A DNA stretch of 64,000 nt from NCBI RefSeq assembly GCF_039962115.1, contig NZ_JAMPKJ010000025.1:1-64000 (forward strand). The letters run 5' to 3'. The notes under the pieces are model-generated. The model was given only the letters and a program-made list of their open reading frames with translations, made no database searches and was not told where the DNA came from. Position 1 is the first letter of the stretch; every line of letters starts with the position of its first letter. Position numbers and translations under genes: made by a program. The DNA is from Funiculus sociatus GB2-C1 (GTDB taxonomy: Bacteria; Cyanobacteriota; Cyanobacteriia; Cyanobacteriales; FACHB-T130). Positions 53,823-62,243 of this stretch are shown one piece after another.

Positions 53823-56171
53823 TTAGCACCGAATTCCACTTCTCCCAGCGAGGTTTGCAACTACCGCAGCTAACTCGGCTGGTTCCACAGGTTTAGGTAA
53901 ATGTATCTGGAAACCGGACATAAGCGATCGCGTCCGATCCTCAGCCCTAGCGTATGCTGTTAGTGCAGCAGCTGGAATCAGACCCCCTTGCTCTGGCGAT
54001 AGCGCTCGTACCTTGGTGATCAAAGTATAGCCGTCTTCTTCAGGCATCCCGATATCACTGACTAAAACATCTGGCTTTGACTGTTTAATCAGCTCCATTG
54101 CCTCGCTCACCGATGCAGCTGCTTTTACTTGGGCTTTGCACTCTTCGAGTACCGTAGTCAGAAACAGGCGAGTATCAGCATTGTCATCGACCACAAGTAC
54201 CTTTAACCCATCCAGCGAGGGCGGATTGAACGATACTCCACTTTCAACAGCTGCTGGCTGTACCCGCTCCCCATTGCTTGCCTCCACACGGACAGGCATA
54301 ACTGGAAGTTTGACAATAAATGTCGCTCCCTTCCCCGCGCCTTCGCTGTGGGCGCGAACTGTTCCCCCGTGCAGTTCTACCAAGTTGCGGACAATCGCTA
54401 AACCTAGTCCGAGTCCGCTGTATTGCCTAGTGATAGAGCTATCAGCTTGACGAAACCGCTCAAAAACATAAGGCACAAAGTCGGGGTTGATGCCTTCTCC
54501 GGTATCGCTGATTGTAATCTCCACATGAGAGTTAATCCGTTCCAGGCTAACTTGAACACTCCCTTCCTTGGGCGTAAACTTAATCGCATTAGATACCAGG
54601 TTCCAGATTACCTGCTGCAAACGGTCTGAGTCGCCTGAAACTGGCCCGGCTGCCGGGTCGAGTATGCTTTGCAGCCGGATTGCCTTAGCCTCAGCCGCTG
54701 GGCGGACGGTATCAAGAGCCGCCTCAATCACTGTGGACAGTTCCACTGGGCGGACACTCAAGCGGAGTTTGCCTTGAATAATCCGGGAGACATCCAGCAA
54801 ATCCTCAACCAGTTGTGCTTGCGCTCTGGCAGAGCGTTCAATTGTCTCCATAGCTCTAGCAGTAGTCGCTTCGTCAAACTTTCGAGTATTCAGCAGCCGC
54901 AGCCACCCTAGCATGGCATTTAGTGGCGATCGCAATTCGTGGGAAAGTGTCGCCAAAAATTCGTCCTTCATTCGGTTGGCTGCCTCGGCGGCGGCGCGTG
55001 CTTCCTGTTCCGAGGCGAGTAGCTGGGCACGTTCGTCCTCAGCTTGCTTGCGTTCGGTGAAGTCGCGCATGATTTTGACAAAGCCTCGCAACCCAGTTTC
55101 ATCTTTTAAGGGTGTTACGAAGCCACTTGCCCAGAAACGGCTGCCGTCTTGGCGAACGTGCCAGCGCTCATCCTCAGCCCGACCTTCCGCTTCTGCTGTG
55201 TGGAGTTCCTTTTTGTCCTCGCCGCGCTCCAGGTCTTCTAGGGTAAAGATAATTGAAGAATGTTGTCCCAGGATCTCTGCTTCCTGATAGCCTAAAATGC
55301 GTTCTGCCCCAGCGCTCCAACGGACAACACGCGCCTCTGTATCGAGAAAGAAAATCGCGTACTCCTTCACATTTTCCAACAACAGGTGGAACCGCTCTTC
55401 GCTTACCCGCTGTGCTTCCTCGGCAAACTTGCGATCGCTGATGTCAGCTACTATGTAAACGGCACCTGTGAAAGCTTTGCTCTGGTCAAATATCGGATCT
55501 GCGGTGATGGCAAACCAGCGCGTACCGTTCTTTAGCTCTCTGCTTTCGCGACGCTGAGTTTGCTGAATGCTAGAAAAGGGACACTCCTCGATAGAACTCA
55601 GTATTTGTTGTAGGAGTTCCTGGTGAAAGCTACCCTCGATGTGGCTGAAGGGTTTCTCCAGAAGCTGACACATGGCGCTGTTACATCTCACAACTTTTCC
55701 TTCGGCATCGAGTAAACAAACACCGTCGCTTATTGCATCAAAGGTAGTCTGCCACTCCTTCGCTAAAGCCAGGGCCGATTCCTCAGCTTCTCGGATGCGG
55801 AGCAGCGCTTTGACAGTGGCGATCAATTCTATTGGCTCTACAGGTTGGGCTAGGTAGCCATCTGCACCGCCTTCTAATCCCTGTGCCTTATCTCGGCTCT
55901 TGACAAAACTAGCGGATAAATGTAACACGGGAATAAAGGACGTTTCAGGGTTTTCCTTAATCCGGCGACATACCTCAAACCCATCGATATCTGGAAGCTT
56001 TACGTCAAGGATTATTAAGTCGGGTTGTTGTGCTACCACCATTCGCAGACCAGCTTCGCCTGTTGCTGCTTCCTTCACCAGAAATCCGGCTTGTTTTAAC
56101 ATCCGGCTGACGACATAGCGGTTGGTTTCGTTGTCGTCTACGTGCAGAATAGTTACAACGCTATCATCCAT
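53823..56171 (-). CDS. Hybrid sensor histidine kinase (REC-PAS-PAS-HisKA-HATPase-REC)
   Basis: A 782-residue soluble hybrid kinase. Order: receiver (about 5-120, LIILDVKLPDIDGFE with phosphoacceptor D), PAS (about 145-250), PAS (about 265-380), HisKA with phosphorylated histidine in LATLSHELRSPLN (near 405), HATPase_c (NAIKFTPKEGS, DTGEGI, GLGLGLAIV) and a C-terminal receiver (VLVVDDNADTRLF, PDVLVSDIGMPEEDG). It overlaps the upstream kinase by 8 bases (ATGGATGA), so the two are translationally coupled. As the last gene of the Rsb-containing run it is a candidate output kinase. No DNA-binding domain is present, so it must pass phosphate on. Confidence 0.94.
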   Translation of the reverse strand: MDDSVVTILHVDDNETNRYVVSRMLKQAGFLVKEAATGEAGLRMVVAQQPDLIILDVKLPDIDGFEVCRRIKENPETSFIPVLHLSASFVKSRDKAQGLEGGADGYLAQPVEPIELIATVKALLRIREAEESALALAKEWQTTFDAISDGVCLLDAEGKVVRCNSAMCQLLEKPFSHIEGSFHQELLQQILSSIEECPFSSIQQTQRRESRELKNGTRWFAITADPIFDQSKAFTGAVYIVADISDRKFAEEAQRVSEERFHLLLENVKEYAIFFLDTEARVVRWSAGAERILGYQEAEILGQHSSIIFTLEDLERGEDKKELHTAEAEGRAEDERWHVRQDGSRFWASGFVTPLKDETGLRGFVKIMRDFTERKQAEDERAQLLASEQEARAAAEAANRMKDEFLATLSHELRSPLNAMLGWLRLLNTRKFDEATTARAMETIERSARAQAQLVEDLLDVSRIIQGKLRLSVRPVELSTVIEAALDTVRPAAEAKAIRLQSILDPAAGPVSGDSDRLQQVIWNLVSNAIKFTPKEGSVQVSLERINSHVEITISDTGEGINPDFVPYVFERFRQADSSITRQYSGLGLGLAIVRNLVELHGGTVRAHSEGAGKGATFIVKLPVMPVRVEASNGERVQPAAVESGVSFNPPSLDGLKVLVVDDNADTRLFLTTVLEECKAQVKAAASVSEAMELIKQSKPDVLVSDIGMPEEDGYTLITKVRALSPEQGGLIPAAALTAYARAEDRTRSLMSGFQIHLPKPVEPAELAAVVANLAGRSGIRC

Positions 56172-58326
56172 GATTTTTTTCTCCAGGTTCCAGCACTAGC
56201 CCAGCTTTAAGCAGTGCTTCCCGACTTCGGGCGATCGCATCTTCCCGCAATGGATCTTTAGAGAGAATCGCTACCGTCCTCCGGGCAAGATCCCTTTTTT
56301 CCTCTTCTTCTAGCACTTTTGATGTATTAATAATTACCGGTATATTGCTAGTAGCGCGATCGCTTTTTAGAAGTTCTATCACCTCAAATCCGTTCATGTG
56401 TGGCATTGCCAGATCCAGAAAAATGCAATCCGGATTTTCTTCTCCCGCTAAGCGGATACCTTCGCGTCCATTTTCGGCTTCAAGGATTGTAAAATTAGCA
56501 TAAGCTAATAATTGCTTTAGTAAATATCGGGATACTTTGTCATCGTCAATTATCAAAATTTTCTGTTGTCTCTTTTTATTAATAAGTTTATTAAAGTTAT
56601 CCAATAGTAATAATCGCTCTACTGGTTTGACAAAAAACGCATCTGCTCCCAATTCTAGCGCTTTTTTATCGTTATTGATAACGGTAATCACGAGCAGGGG
56701 GATATCCCGCGTTGCTTCATTTTGTTTCATTTCTGAAATCAAATTCCAGGTATTTTGCTCTTTTAGTAATATGTCAGATATTACCGCAACAGGTTTAAAC
56801 ATCTCAAGAGCAAGTTGGGCTTCTTGGAGCGATCGCGCCTGAATAAGCTGATAATTTGAACCCTGGAAATACTTCTCGTAAGTAAAGAATGTCTCCTCGT
56901 TGTCCTCTATTACGAGTACAGGAAAACGAGACGGATCTAACTGCCAGTTTACATCTGGCACCACTGCCCCAAACTCGGAATTATTGTAGCTAATCGGTAT
57001 GGTAGCAAAGAACGTTGACCCCTTTCCTAGCTCACTTGTTAAAGAAACATTGCCGCCCAGCAATTCGGTTAAATGCCGTGATAGAGAAAGTCCAAGTCCT
57101 GTGCCTTTAACCCGCTTTTGAAAAGCGGAATCTACCTGGACAAATTCCTCAAAAATTCGCTTTTTATCCTCCGGTGCAATGCCAATTCCGGTATCAGCCA
57201 CCGAAAAAACTACCGTTCTACCAACCAATTTGGCAGCAATGCGAACTTCACCTTTTTCTGTATATTTGATTGCATTAGAAACAAAATTTCTCAGAATCTG
57301 AGCAACTTTGCCTTCATCAGTGTAGAGTGTGGGAATACCAACGGGTTCTTCAAAAATCAGAGAAATTGAAGAATTATAGGCGAGAAGAGGACGCAGCATC
57401 CCTCTTAAAGCGCCGAAAAGCTCGCTCACCTCAAACTCATTCGGATGAATAACAATTTTTCCCGCTTCAATCTTTGCCAGATCCAAAAGGTCGTTAACTA
57501 ACTCCAAAAGGCCTTCACCTGATTGGCGGATAAACCTTACTTGCTTTTCTTGCTCATCTGTCAATTCCCCATCCATCCGATCTAGCAGTAGGCGGGACAG
57601 AGACAAAATAGAGTTTAGCGGTGTGCGAAACTCGTGACTCATATTCGAGAGAAATCGAGTTTTAAGTTCATTAGCGCGCTGTAAAGAATCAGCTTTTTCG
57701 TCTAATTCTGCATATAGTGCCACAACACCGCGATTAGTATCCTCCAGCTCACGATTGAGCTGAGCTAGCTCGGCTTGACGTTTTTCTAGTTCTTCTAGAG
57801 TGCGAAGCAGTTCTTGGTTTTGCTGCTGAATTTCCGAATAAGGATTTTCAGGCGATCGCATTATCAACTCATTAGCAATCTCACCCAAACGTTTTGTGGT
57901 GACTATAGGGCTGCGTTTAGGCAAATTTTTCCCCATCACCACTACTGTTCCTTGCTCAGGGGTTGAGTCAATGCGAAACTGATCCATCAGTCGTTTGCTG
58001 CCAATAATGCCTAACCCCATTCCCGTATTCGATGTATATTGTCCCTCTAGAATAGTCTTGAGATTAGGGATACCCCGCCCTTTGTCACGAATGGAAACCA
58101 TGAATATTTGAGGCGATTCGCCTTCCACCCAAAATTGAATTTTTCCACCCTTTGCATATTGAAAAGCGTTGCGGGCAATTTCAGAAACCGCAGTAGCAAT
58201 GCGCGTCCGATCTTGAGAGTCAAAACCCAACAACTCAGTAATCTGGCGCACCCGCTGACGTGTCATAACGACATCTTGTTCAAAGCGTATTTCTATAGTG
58301 AGGATAGTTATCTCTTCCTTAGCCAT
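56164..58326 (-). CDS. Hybrid histidine kinase with N-terminal RsbT-like ATPase domain
   Basis: A 720-residue protein. Residues 1-135 form a GHKL domain of the RsbT/RsbW type (AVSEIARNAFQYAKGG, DKGRGIPN, GMGLGIIGSKRLMDQF). A coiled coil (about 165-225) leads to HisKA (LSNMSHEFRTPLNSIL, near 235), a second, kinase-type HATPase_c (NAIKYTEKGEV, DTGIGI), receiver 1 (about 470-580) whose aspartate region reads VISDILLKEQN, and receiver 2 (about 590-710, CIFLDLAMPHMNGFE). The N-terminal ATPase resembles the switch kinase encoded two genes upstream. It could couple stressosome state to phosphorelay, which is inference. It follows the phosphatase gene after a 355-base MITE-filled gap. Confidence 0.93.
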   Translation of the reverse strand: MAKEEITILTIEIRFEQDVVMTRQRVRQITELLGFDSQDRTRIATAVSEIARNAFQYAKGGKIQFWVEGESPQIFMVSIRDKGRGIPNLKTILEGQYTSNTGMGLGIIGSKRLMDQFRIDSTPEQGTVVVMGKNLPKRSPIVTTKRLGEIANELIMRSPENPYSEIQQQNQELLRTLEELEKRQAELAQLNRELEDTNRGVVALYAELDEKADSLQRANELKTRFLSNMSHEFRTPLNSILSLSRLLLDRMDGELTDEQEKQVRFIRQSGEGLLELVNDLLDLAKIEAGKIVIHPNEFEVSELFGALRGMLRPLLAYNSSISLIFEEPVGIPTLYTDEGKVAQILRNFVSNAIKYTEKGEVRIAAKLVGRTVVFSVADTGIGIAPEDKKRIFEEFVQVDSAFQKRVKGTGLGLSLSRHLTELLGGNVSLTSELGKGSTFFATIPISYNNSEFGAVVPDVNWQLDPSRFPVLVIEDNEETFFTYEKYFQGSNYQLIQARSLQEAQLALEMFKPVAVISDILLKEQNTWNLISEMKQNEATRDIPLLVITVINNDKKALELGADAFFVKPVERLLLLDNFNKLINKKRQQKILIIDDDKVSRYLLKQLLAYANFTILEAENGREGIRLAGEENPDCIFLDLAMPHMNGFEVIELLKSDRATSNIPVIINTSKVLEEEEKRDLARRTVAILSKDPLREDAIARSREALLKAGLVLEPGEKNHG

Positions 58327-58344
58327 CGGTTATTTATTAATAGA

Positions 58345-58611
58345 TATAGCAATCCTAAATCATTTATAAAACCTTCCGTCTCTCCTCTTTCTCTCTTGTT
58401 TCTCCTTTCTCTTCCTAAGCCTAAAGCGTAGGCTGAGCGGTTCATCAATTATTACAAACCCTGCAAAGATTGCTATATAGCGGTTCTCGGTTCGATGCGG
58501 TACACTCTGCTCTCTGTCTTGAGATTTGATTCTTACTCCCCTTCCCTACAAGGGAAGGGGTTGGGGGTTAGGTTATTCTGATGTACTTCACGCAACTGAG
58601 AACCGCTATAG
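58345..58611. repeat. Two adjacent MITE-like elements in the stress operon
   Basis: First element 58345-58477 with perfect 10-base terminal repeats TATAGCAATC and GATTGCTATA. A second, 58473-58611, abuts it with ends CTATATAGCGGTTCTCGGTT and AACTGAGAACCGCTATAG, and encloses CCCCTTCCCT/AGGGAAGGGG (58538-58560). Together they fill most of the gap 58327-58681 between kinase and phosphatase genes. Confidence 0.75.
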
Positions 58612-58681
58612 TTTTTCAGTAAAACAAGCATCTTCCCCACCTTATTTGATAGCAGACAAGATGCCCGCCCAACAGTTATTA

Positions 58682-59716
58682 TTAATTTTCCCGTGCGACC
58701 AGTACCGTGACATCATCGCGGTGTCGGGTAAAATCCCGGTATAGAACTCCAGCGAGCAGGCTGGGATGTTTTGCGGCTAAACCAGGATAACGATCTAAAC
58801 GCCACTGCGTACCTAAACCGTCGGAGTGCATTATCAAAATCCCCCCTTTAGACCACTGATAAACAAACTCCTGAATTTTGCGAACCTCATGCCCGACAGT
58901 GCCGTTATGGGAAACCATACTGTAAGAACGGGCTAGTCCTATCTCTTGGTTGGGAGAAAGAACTGTGGCAGAAATGTTGCCCACTCCAGCAAAACAAACT
59001 GCTTGTTTTTCAAAGTTTACTTCAGCGATCGCCATTGCTGCTCCCCGTGTACTTCGCAAAGCTGCATGAGCTGCTTCAATAATTTCTTTAGGACTTTGAC
59101 AGACATTCTCTCGAAATATCCTCACCGCTTCTAACGACGCTTCGGCGGCTAGAGGCCCGTGACCTAAACCATCTGCAACTAATAACAGAGTGCGATCGCC
59201 ACAGCGATCTATTGCCCAAGCATCACCGGAAACCTCCTCACCTATTTTGGGCAAGCACACTACACCTATATCTATATCTATGTCTATATTGCTGCGTAGC
59301 GGCAATTCTTGGTTAGGACTAGCCCAGAGTTGGCTTAATAAGGCTGTCCCGACACTGGGAACAGAATGAATATCAAAAACAGTGGAGAGGCGAGCGATCG
59401 CGCCTAAGCCATTTCCCGGAGTTCCCGCCGTAGAATAGCCATCACGCAAACACTCGCTGATATTGCTCATTCCTGGCCCTTTGTCCAGCGCTAGGATTTC
59501 GATCCCCACGATGTTGTTTTTTTCCACAGCTTGGAGCAGCAACTGACCGTCGGTAGCGTGACGAACCAGGTTATTTGCCATCTCGGTGACAACAATGCCT
59601 ACCTTCCCTCGTTCTGTTTCGTTGAAACCGAGACTACTGGCGAGGGATAAAGCCATCCGTCGCGCTTCACCAGCCTGACTAAACTCTAAGATGGGCAAGC
59701 CGACTGGATCTTTCAT
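58682..59716 (-). CDS. RsbT-like ATPase fused to PP2C/SpoIIE-type phosphatase (RsbX-like)
   Basis: A 344-residue fusion. The N-terminal half (about 1-135) is an anti-sigma-type GHKL domain (VTEMANNLVRHATDG, DKGPGMSN, GNGLGAIARL). The C-terminal half (about 150-344) is a PP2C-like phosphatase with SGDAWAI, LLLVADGLGHGPLAAEAS, GVGNISATVL, IMHSDGLG and the closing RDDVTVLVA, so the metal-binding aspartates appear intact. In Bacillus RsbX removes phosphate from RsbS and RsbR to reset the stressosome; the gene order here (just after RsbT, 4-base gap) supports the same job. The fused ATPase domain is not present in Bacillus RsbX. Confidence 0.92.
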   Translation of the reverse strand: MKDPVGLPILEFSQAGEARRMALSLASSLGFNETERGKVGIVVTEMANNLVRHATDGQLLLQAVEKNNIVGIEILALDKGPGMSNISECLRDGYSTAGTPGNGLGAIARLSTVFDIHSVPSVGTALLSQLWASPNQELPLRSNIDIDIDIGVVCLPKIGEEVSGDAWAIDRCGDRTLLLVADGLGHGPLAAEASLEAVRIFRENVCQSPKEIIEAAHAALRSTRGAAMAIAEVNFEKQAVCFAGVGNISATVLSPNQEIGLARSYSMVSHNGTVGHEVRKIQEFVYQWSKGGILIMHSDGLGTQWRLDRYPGLAAKHPSLLAGVLYRDFTRHRDDVTVLVAREN

Positions 59717-59720
59717 ATAG

Positions 59721-60125
59721 TTACTTCCACTTGGTTATTGTGACGCAGGTGCCTTCGCCGACGTGGGAAACAATATTAAATTCGTTCACCAGCCGCTTTG
59801 TCCCGCTTAAGCCCATACCGAGTCCACCTCCGGTGGTGAAGCCGTCTTTTAGCGCTAGATCGATGTTTGGAATCCCTGGCCCCGAATCTTCAAAAGTCAA
59901 ACGCAGACCACGACGAATTCCTTCATCTAATGCTTCTAGTTTGACTGTCCCGCCACCGCCGTAGTCCAAGGTGTTGCGTGCTAATTCGCTCGCCGCCGTG
60001 ACGATTTTAGTCTGGTCTATCAGGCTAAAACCCAGTTCTACGGCAAACTGACGCACAGCTTGCCGTACTAGCACAACATCTGCCGAAGTGTTGATGCTCA
60101 TGGTTTCATGCTTGTGCATCACCAT
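59721..60125 (-). CDS. rsbT: Stressosome switch protein kinase RsbT
   Basis: A 134-residue GHKL serine/threonine kinase. N box ASELARNTLDYGGGG, G1 box FEDSGPGIPN and G2 region GGGLGMGLSGTKRLVNEF match RsbT closely. In the known system RsbT is held by RsbR/RsbS, phosphorylates them on stress and then is free to activate a target (in Bacillus the phosphatase RsbU). I prefer ATG 60125, with AGGGGG seven bases upstream; the frame overlaps rsbS by 20 bases. RsbU and a SigB operon are absent here, so its target must be different. Confidence 0.93.
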   Translation of the reverse strand: MVMHKHETMSINTSADVVLVRQAVRQFAVELGFSLIDQTKIVTAASELARNTLDYGGGGTVKLEALDEGIRRGLRLTFEDSGPGIPNIDLALKDGFTTGGGLGMGLSGTKRLVNEFNIVSHVGEGTCVTITKWK

Positions 60126-60522
60126 CCAGAAACCCCCTTGGAGTGGAGACGCGATAGCCGCTGTCTCTACGTAGCGATCGCTGCAAAAGAGTCATTCCCT
60201 TCTCAACATTTAAGGCTGTGCGAACGCCTGTTAAGGAAAGTCCCAACTCTACTAAAGTGATGGCGACTGCTGGCTGCATTCCTACGACAACCGTTTGTGC
60301 ATCTAGCACCTGCGACATCTTGGCAATGTTTCCCAGTATCCGCCCAATAAAGGAATCAACTATTTCCAATGCTGAGATATCGATCAGGACACCACGAGCA
60401 TTTGTCTGGGTAATCCGGTTTGTCAGATCGTCCTGCAAGGTCATCGCTAGGCGATCGTGCATATCCACCTGAATAGTGACTAGGAGGAATTCGCCCATCT
60501 GAAGAATGGGGATGCGTTCCAT
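60106..60522 (-). CDS. rsbS: Stressosome core protein RsbS (STAS domain)
   Basis: A 138-residue single STAS-domain protein that closely resembles Bacillus RsbS: IPILQMGEFLLVTIQVDMHD, GVLIDISALEIVDSFIGR and GMQPAVAITLVELGLSLTGV. The conserved serine that RsbT phosphorylates is S57 in VDSF. It carries about 18 extra C-terminal residues (RRDSGYRVSTPRGFLDG). RsbS and RsbR build the stressosome scaffold. It lies 16 bases after rsbR and overlaps rsbT by 20 bases, so expression is coupled. Confidence 0.94.
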   Translation of the reverse strand: MERIPILQMGEFLLVTIQVDMHDRLAMTLQDDLTNRITQTNARGVLIDISALEIVDSFIGRILGNIAKMSQVLDAQTVVVGMQPAVAITLVELGLSLTGVRTALNVEKGMTLLQRSLRRDSGYRVSTPRGFLDGDAQA

Positions 60523-60538
60523 TACAACTCCTTGCTTA

Positions 60539-61405
60539 TTAAGTGGGTGTCTGGGAGCGAACGAACGCCACCCCCGTTCGCTTCAAGGCTAGAGCAAAGG
60601 CATCGGCTAAGGTAGCTTTGGTAATTACATCAGCCAGATCCACGCCTAGGTAGACGATGGTTTGAGCGATTTGGGGACGAATACCGCTGATGATGCAATC
60701 AGCACCCATCAGTCGAGCAGCTGTTACTGTTTTTAGTAGGTGCTGTGCTGTCAGGGTATCTACGGTTGGCACTCCGGTAATATCGATGATGGCAACTTCT
60801 GCACCCGTTTCGACGATTTTGTTTAGTAGAGATTCCATGACAATCTGAGTGCGGGCGCTGTCGAGGGTGCCAATAATGGGCAATGCTAAAATCCCTTCCC
60901 ACAGTTTTACGACTGGCGTTGAGAGTTCCATCAATTCCTCTTGCTGGCGGAGGATTACCTCTTGGCGGGCTTTTTGATAGCTTTCCGTCGTCCAGAGTCC
61001 TAGCTTATCTAGGAGGTTAGTGGCACACCAAATCTCATCTATAAGTGTCTCGACATCCTGTGCTAGTTCCTGGCGCAAGCGGCTGAATAAAGGCTGCTTA
61101 AAGGAAAGAACAAAGATGGCGGTTTCTGATGGGGTGAAGCCTTTAATCGAGCGCGACCGCGAAATCGAAGCCAGCAAATCCCGCACGCCACGCCACTGAG
61201 ACGTTTGGATGTCGGTTAAATTACCTCCCTGTACTGCATTTGTAAACAAGTCAAGGAATTCTTTGCACTCTTCGCGCAGTTCTGTTTCCCTGAGCAAGTC
61301 TTTACGGATACCAGCAGCTAGTTGCTCGTTTAGCCACTCTGTCAACAGTTGGGCTTCGTAATTTTTGAGAATTGCCGGAATTTTGCTTTTGCCGTTCAAG
61401 TTCAT
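60539..61405 (-). CDS. rsbR: Stressosome sensor protein RsbR-like (RsbRD_N plus STAS)
   Basis: A 288-residue protein whose C-terminal STAS domain (about 155-280) has IIDITGVPTVDTLTAQHLL and GADCIISGIRPQIAQTIVYL, the two threonine-containing motifs (VDT, AQT) in the region phosphorylated by RsbT. The N-terminal part (about 1-140, AILKNYEAQLLTEWLNEQL and on) resembles the RsbRD_N domain rather than the non-haem globin of Bacillus RsbRA, so the sensed signal may differ. It is the first gene of a tightly packed leftward set rsbR-rsbS-rsbT-phosphatase. Confidence 0.92.
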   Translation of the reverse strand: MNLNGKSKIPAILKNYEAQLLTEWLNEQLAAGIRKDLLRETELREECKEFLDLFTNAVQGGNLTDIQTSQWRGVRDLLASISRSRSIKGFTPSETAIFVLSFKQPLFSRLRQELAQDVETLIDEIWCATNLLDKLGLWTTESYQKARQEVILRQQEELMELSTPVVKLWEGILALPIIGTLDSARTQIVMESLLNKIVETGAEVAIIDITGVPTVDTLTAQHLLKTVTAARLMGADCIISGIRPQIAQTIVYLGVDLADVITKATLADAFALALKRTGVAFVRSQTPT

Positions 61406-62243
61406 TTCAACGCCTCCCGCCGCTGACTGGGTTAAAAAAAGTGCAGTATTTAGGCTTTTAGGATAACTAACATTAACTAGAGCTGTTTACTAGGAGGCGC
61501 TTGGCGTGAGTTGTTGCAAGCTGCATACACTTGACACCAGTAGCTAACTGTTCAGTCTGGGGTAGTTTCTAAAAGGCTATTTGGCCAACATTTTATTATA
61601 CGGCTTAGGTTGGACAAATGGACTAGGCATCACCATTATCTTTGCACTCACGCGATCGCGCTTCTTTGCTCGTTGTGGTGTAGATGGTGGGACGGGAAGC
61701 TTGAGTTTTCCAAATTTTGCCAGATGAAATATCAGGAGTTGTGGAGAGCGATCGCTAGACCAGAAGTTGTTCATATCATCCCAACATCTTGAATCGTTCT
61801 TTAGCCATCCAGTCAAATAAACTGACATATTGCGTCCCCATTCTGATAGATATTTTGTATATTATTCCGAAAATTAAGATTAATTGTTTATTAATTTCTC
61901 CATAGTTAAATACAACTTAAACATTCCCTAAAAGTGGCAAATATTACAGCAGCAAATGGGATGAAAGAGTTAACTAATTTGTAAGTAGATGGACAAAGGT
62001 AAACATCATAAAAACCTAACTCCCAATCCAAACTTCTCCTTTTAGGAGGAAGCCCAACAAATCTTTTTTTGCAAAGGGGAGGCTGATTCTGGCTCCCCGC
62101 ACCTTGCACCTGATGAGTTGGGAAGGCAGCGCCTTGCAGGGGTTCTCCGATTGTGGCGACTGGAGTGGAGAGGTTAGATAGTTCGGTTCACCTACCCAAC
62201 TGCTAATTGATTCTAAAAAATTGTTGTTAAGGGGGAGATACTG
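61406..62243. other. Long intergenic region between divergent rsbR and gap
   Basis: About 840 bases that must carry the rsbR and gap promoters. A minus-strand frame of 83 codons (61577-61828) has no recognisable motif. 62117-62163 is a common cyanobacterial repeat (contains AGGCAGCGCCTTGCAGGGG). HIP1 sites occur at 61653 and 61749. No RNA gene or riboswitch is recognisable; the gap ribosome site GGGGGAG is at 62230. Confidence 0.5.

Noticed and set aside
54913-55287. 124-codon frame opposite the second PAS domain of the hybrid kinase
   Set aside because: Shadow frame with no motif; the sense strand has a full domain match.
61577-61828. 83-codon minus-strand frame upstream of rsbR
   Set aside because: No recognisable family; overlapping frame on the other strand is equally open.
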